A stretch of DNA of 6,054 nt, taken from NCBI GenBank assembly GCA_903928955.1, contig CAIYTD010000131.1, positions 1-6,054 on the forward strand. The letters run 5' to 3'. Below the pieces are notes generated by a model. The model worked only from the letters and a program-made list of their open reading frames with translations, made no database searches and had not been told where the DNA came from. The position numbers and the translations under genes were made by a program. This stretch comes from Oligoflexia bacterium. GTDB taxonomy: Bacteria > Bdellovibrionota > UBA1018. Every line of letters starts with the position of its first letter. Within the stretch, counting starts at the first letter, position 1. Below, one piece after another: positions 5,086 to 6,054 of the stretch.

Positions 5086-6054
5086 GTGAGTTCATCCGCT
5101 TTGAATGGTCGTAGCCATGGAGTTCGAACTTTATTGGGATGGGCATTAGCCCTTGCTGCTGTTTGGGTGTTTCACTGGATTGTAGCAAGTGAAATTGATC
5201 CCTATTTTTTTGCAATCATTATGTATGCAGGGATTAACATTATTCTTGCTGTCAGTCTCAATCTTGTAAACGGATTTACCGGGCAATTTTCGATGGGACA
5301 TGCAGGCTTTATGTCTGTCGGCGGTTATACAGCTGCATATATTACTAGCTCACTGGAGTCCACTTATCCTCAATTACTGAATGACTCACTTTTAGGGATG
5401 CCCCTCTTTTTAGGAGCTCTTCTGATGGGAGGGGTGGTAGCGAGCGCTGTAGGCTATATTGTGGGGTTACCTTCTCTCCGACTCAAAGGGGATTATCTAG
5501 CAATCGTGACCTTAGGTTTTGGAGAGATCATTCGTGTAGTCGTGCTGAATTTGGATGCGGTAGGAGGTGCTCGAGGAATGCCCAATATTGCTCCCCTTTC
5601 TTCCTTTGGATGGGTTTATAGTTTTGTCATCCTGACTCTATTTACCGTTTGGAGATTAGTTCGATCCTCACATGGACGTGCTTTTTTGGCAGTCAGAGAA
5701 GATGAAATTGCTGCTGAAGCAATGGGTGTGAATACTACTCGAGCTAAAGTGAGAGCTTTTGTCATCGGTGCTTTTTTTGCCGGTGTTGCTGGAGGCCTAT
5801 TTGCCCACTACCTGCGCTATTTAAATCCTCAGACTTTTGATTTTAATCGCAGCTTTGAGATTATTATTATGGTGGTGCTGGGAGGTATGGGAAGTATTTC
5901 TGGTTCAGTGATTGCTGCTCTTTTTCTCACTATCATACGAGAAGCATTGAGACCGCTTCAGGAGCTGACTAAGATTGATTTCCGAATGGTGATTTACTCC
6001 CTCATGTTGATTTTACTCATGCTTACGCGACCTAACGGCTTATTTGGAACACGC
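5086..6054 (+). CDS. livM: Branched-chain amino-acid ABC transporter permease LivM (3' end cut by window)
   Basis: The frame is open from GTG 5086 to the last base: 323 codons with no stop. Family landmarks are NIILAVSLNLVNGFTGQFSM (51-70) with GHAGF next (71-75), the GLPSLRLKGDYLAIVTLGFG region (127-146), the cytoplasmic loop GRAFLAVREDEIAAEAMGVN (197-216), VLGGMGSISG (264-273), and RPNGLFG (315-321) near the end. The last of these usually sits within a few dozen residues of the C-terminus, so the gene is almost complete here. The usual GGxxG(I/L) segment after the LxLD stretch reads VGGARGM (159-165). The GTG start has TAGGG at 5073-5077, overlapping the livH stop, with an 8-nt spacer; the gap to livH is 10 bp. 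LivM forms the second half of the permease. livG and livF ATPase genes are expected directly downstream but are outside the window. Confidence 0.92.
   Translation, partial: MSSSALNGRSHGVRTLLGWALALAAVWVFHWIVASEIDPYFFAIIMYAGINIILAVSLNLVNGFTGQFSMGHAGFMSVGGYTAAYITSSLESTYPQLLNDSLLGMPLFLGALLMGGVVASAVGYIVGLPSLRLKGDYLAIVTLGFGEIIRVVVLNLDAVGGARGMPNIAPLSSFGWVYSFVILTLFTVWRLVRSSHGRAFLAVREDEIAAEAMGVNTTRAKVRAFVIGAFFAGVAGGLFAHYLRYLNPQTFDFNRSFEIIIMVVLGGMGSISGSVIAALFLTIIREALRPLQELTKIDFRMVIYSLMLILLMLTRPNGLFGTR

Noticed and set aside
4982..5215. Minus-strand 77-codon open frame across the livH-livM junction
   Set aside because: Antisense to two well-supported permease genes, no ribosome site or domain.

Overview
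The window looks like chromosomal DNA from a Gram-negative, somewhat AT-leaning bacterium. It encodes a lipoprotein-type periplasmic binding protein with two inner-membrane ABC permeases, a membrane glycosyltransferase of the protein O-mannosyltransferase (PMT) type, a SEC-C zinc-motif protein and the start of a BtpA/SgcQ-family protein. From memory, the wording of the binding protein and the SEC-C protein resembles deltaproteobacterial/myxobacterial homologues more than enterobacterial ones. A lower-GC Myxococcota-type lineage (something like Pajaroellobacter) is therefore my best guess, but it is inference, not a database result.

Layout. (1) Positions 1-628, minus strand: a two-gene unit, the SEC-C protein followed by a BtpA-family gene that starts in an ATGA overlap with the SEC-C stop and runs off the left edge. 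(2) 629-703: a short divergent intergenic gap with weak back-to-back promoter candidates. (3) 704-2008, plus strand: a PMT-family multi-spanning membrane enzyme. (4) 1938-2885, minus strand: a XerC/D-like tyrosine recombinase, convergent with the PMT gene and overlapping its 3' end by 71 bp. Only three of the six catalytic residues are recognisable (Lys, second Arg, Tyr); the first Arg and both His positions are replaced. (5) 2887-2941: two fully superimposed divergent promoter-like sequences, whose -35 boxes form an inverted repeat and whose -10 boxes overlap on opposite strands. (6) 2996-6054, plus strand: a branched-chain amino-acid (Liv/HAAT) ABC transporter operon, livK (binding lipoprotein), livH and livM (permeases), with gaps of 4 and 10 bp. 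livM is open to the right edge and nearly complete; the ATPase genes livG and livF are expected just beyond it.

The transporter genes form one functional unit: LivK captures branched-chain or related amino acids in the periplasm and hands them to the LivH-LivM channel. The recombinase, PMT and SEC-C/BtpA genes have no obvious metabolic link to it. There is no stretch over 300 bp without a gene, and I see no tRNA, rRNA, CRISPR array, insertion sequence or convincing terminator. The most unusual points are the degenerate recombinase and the superimposed promoter pair between it and livK.
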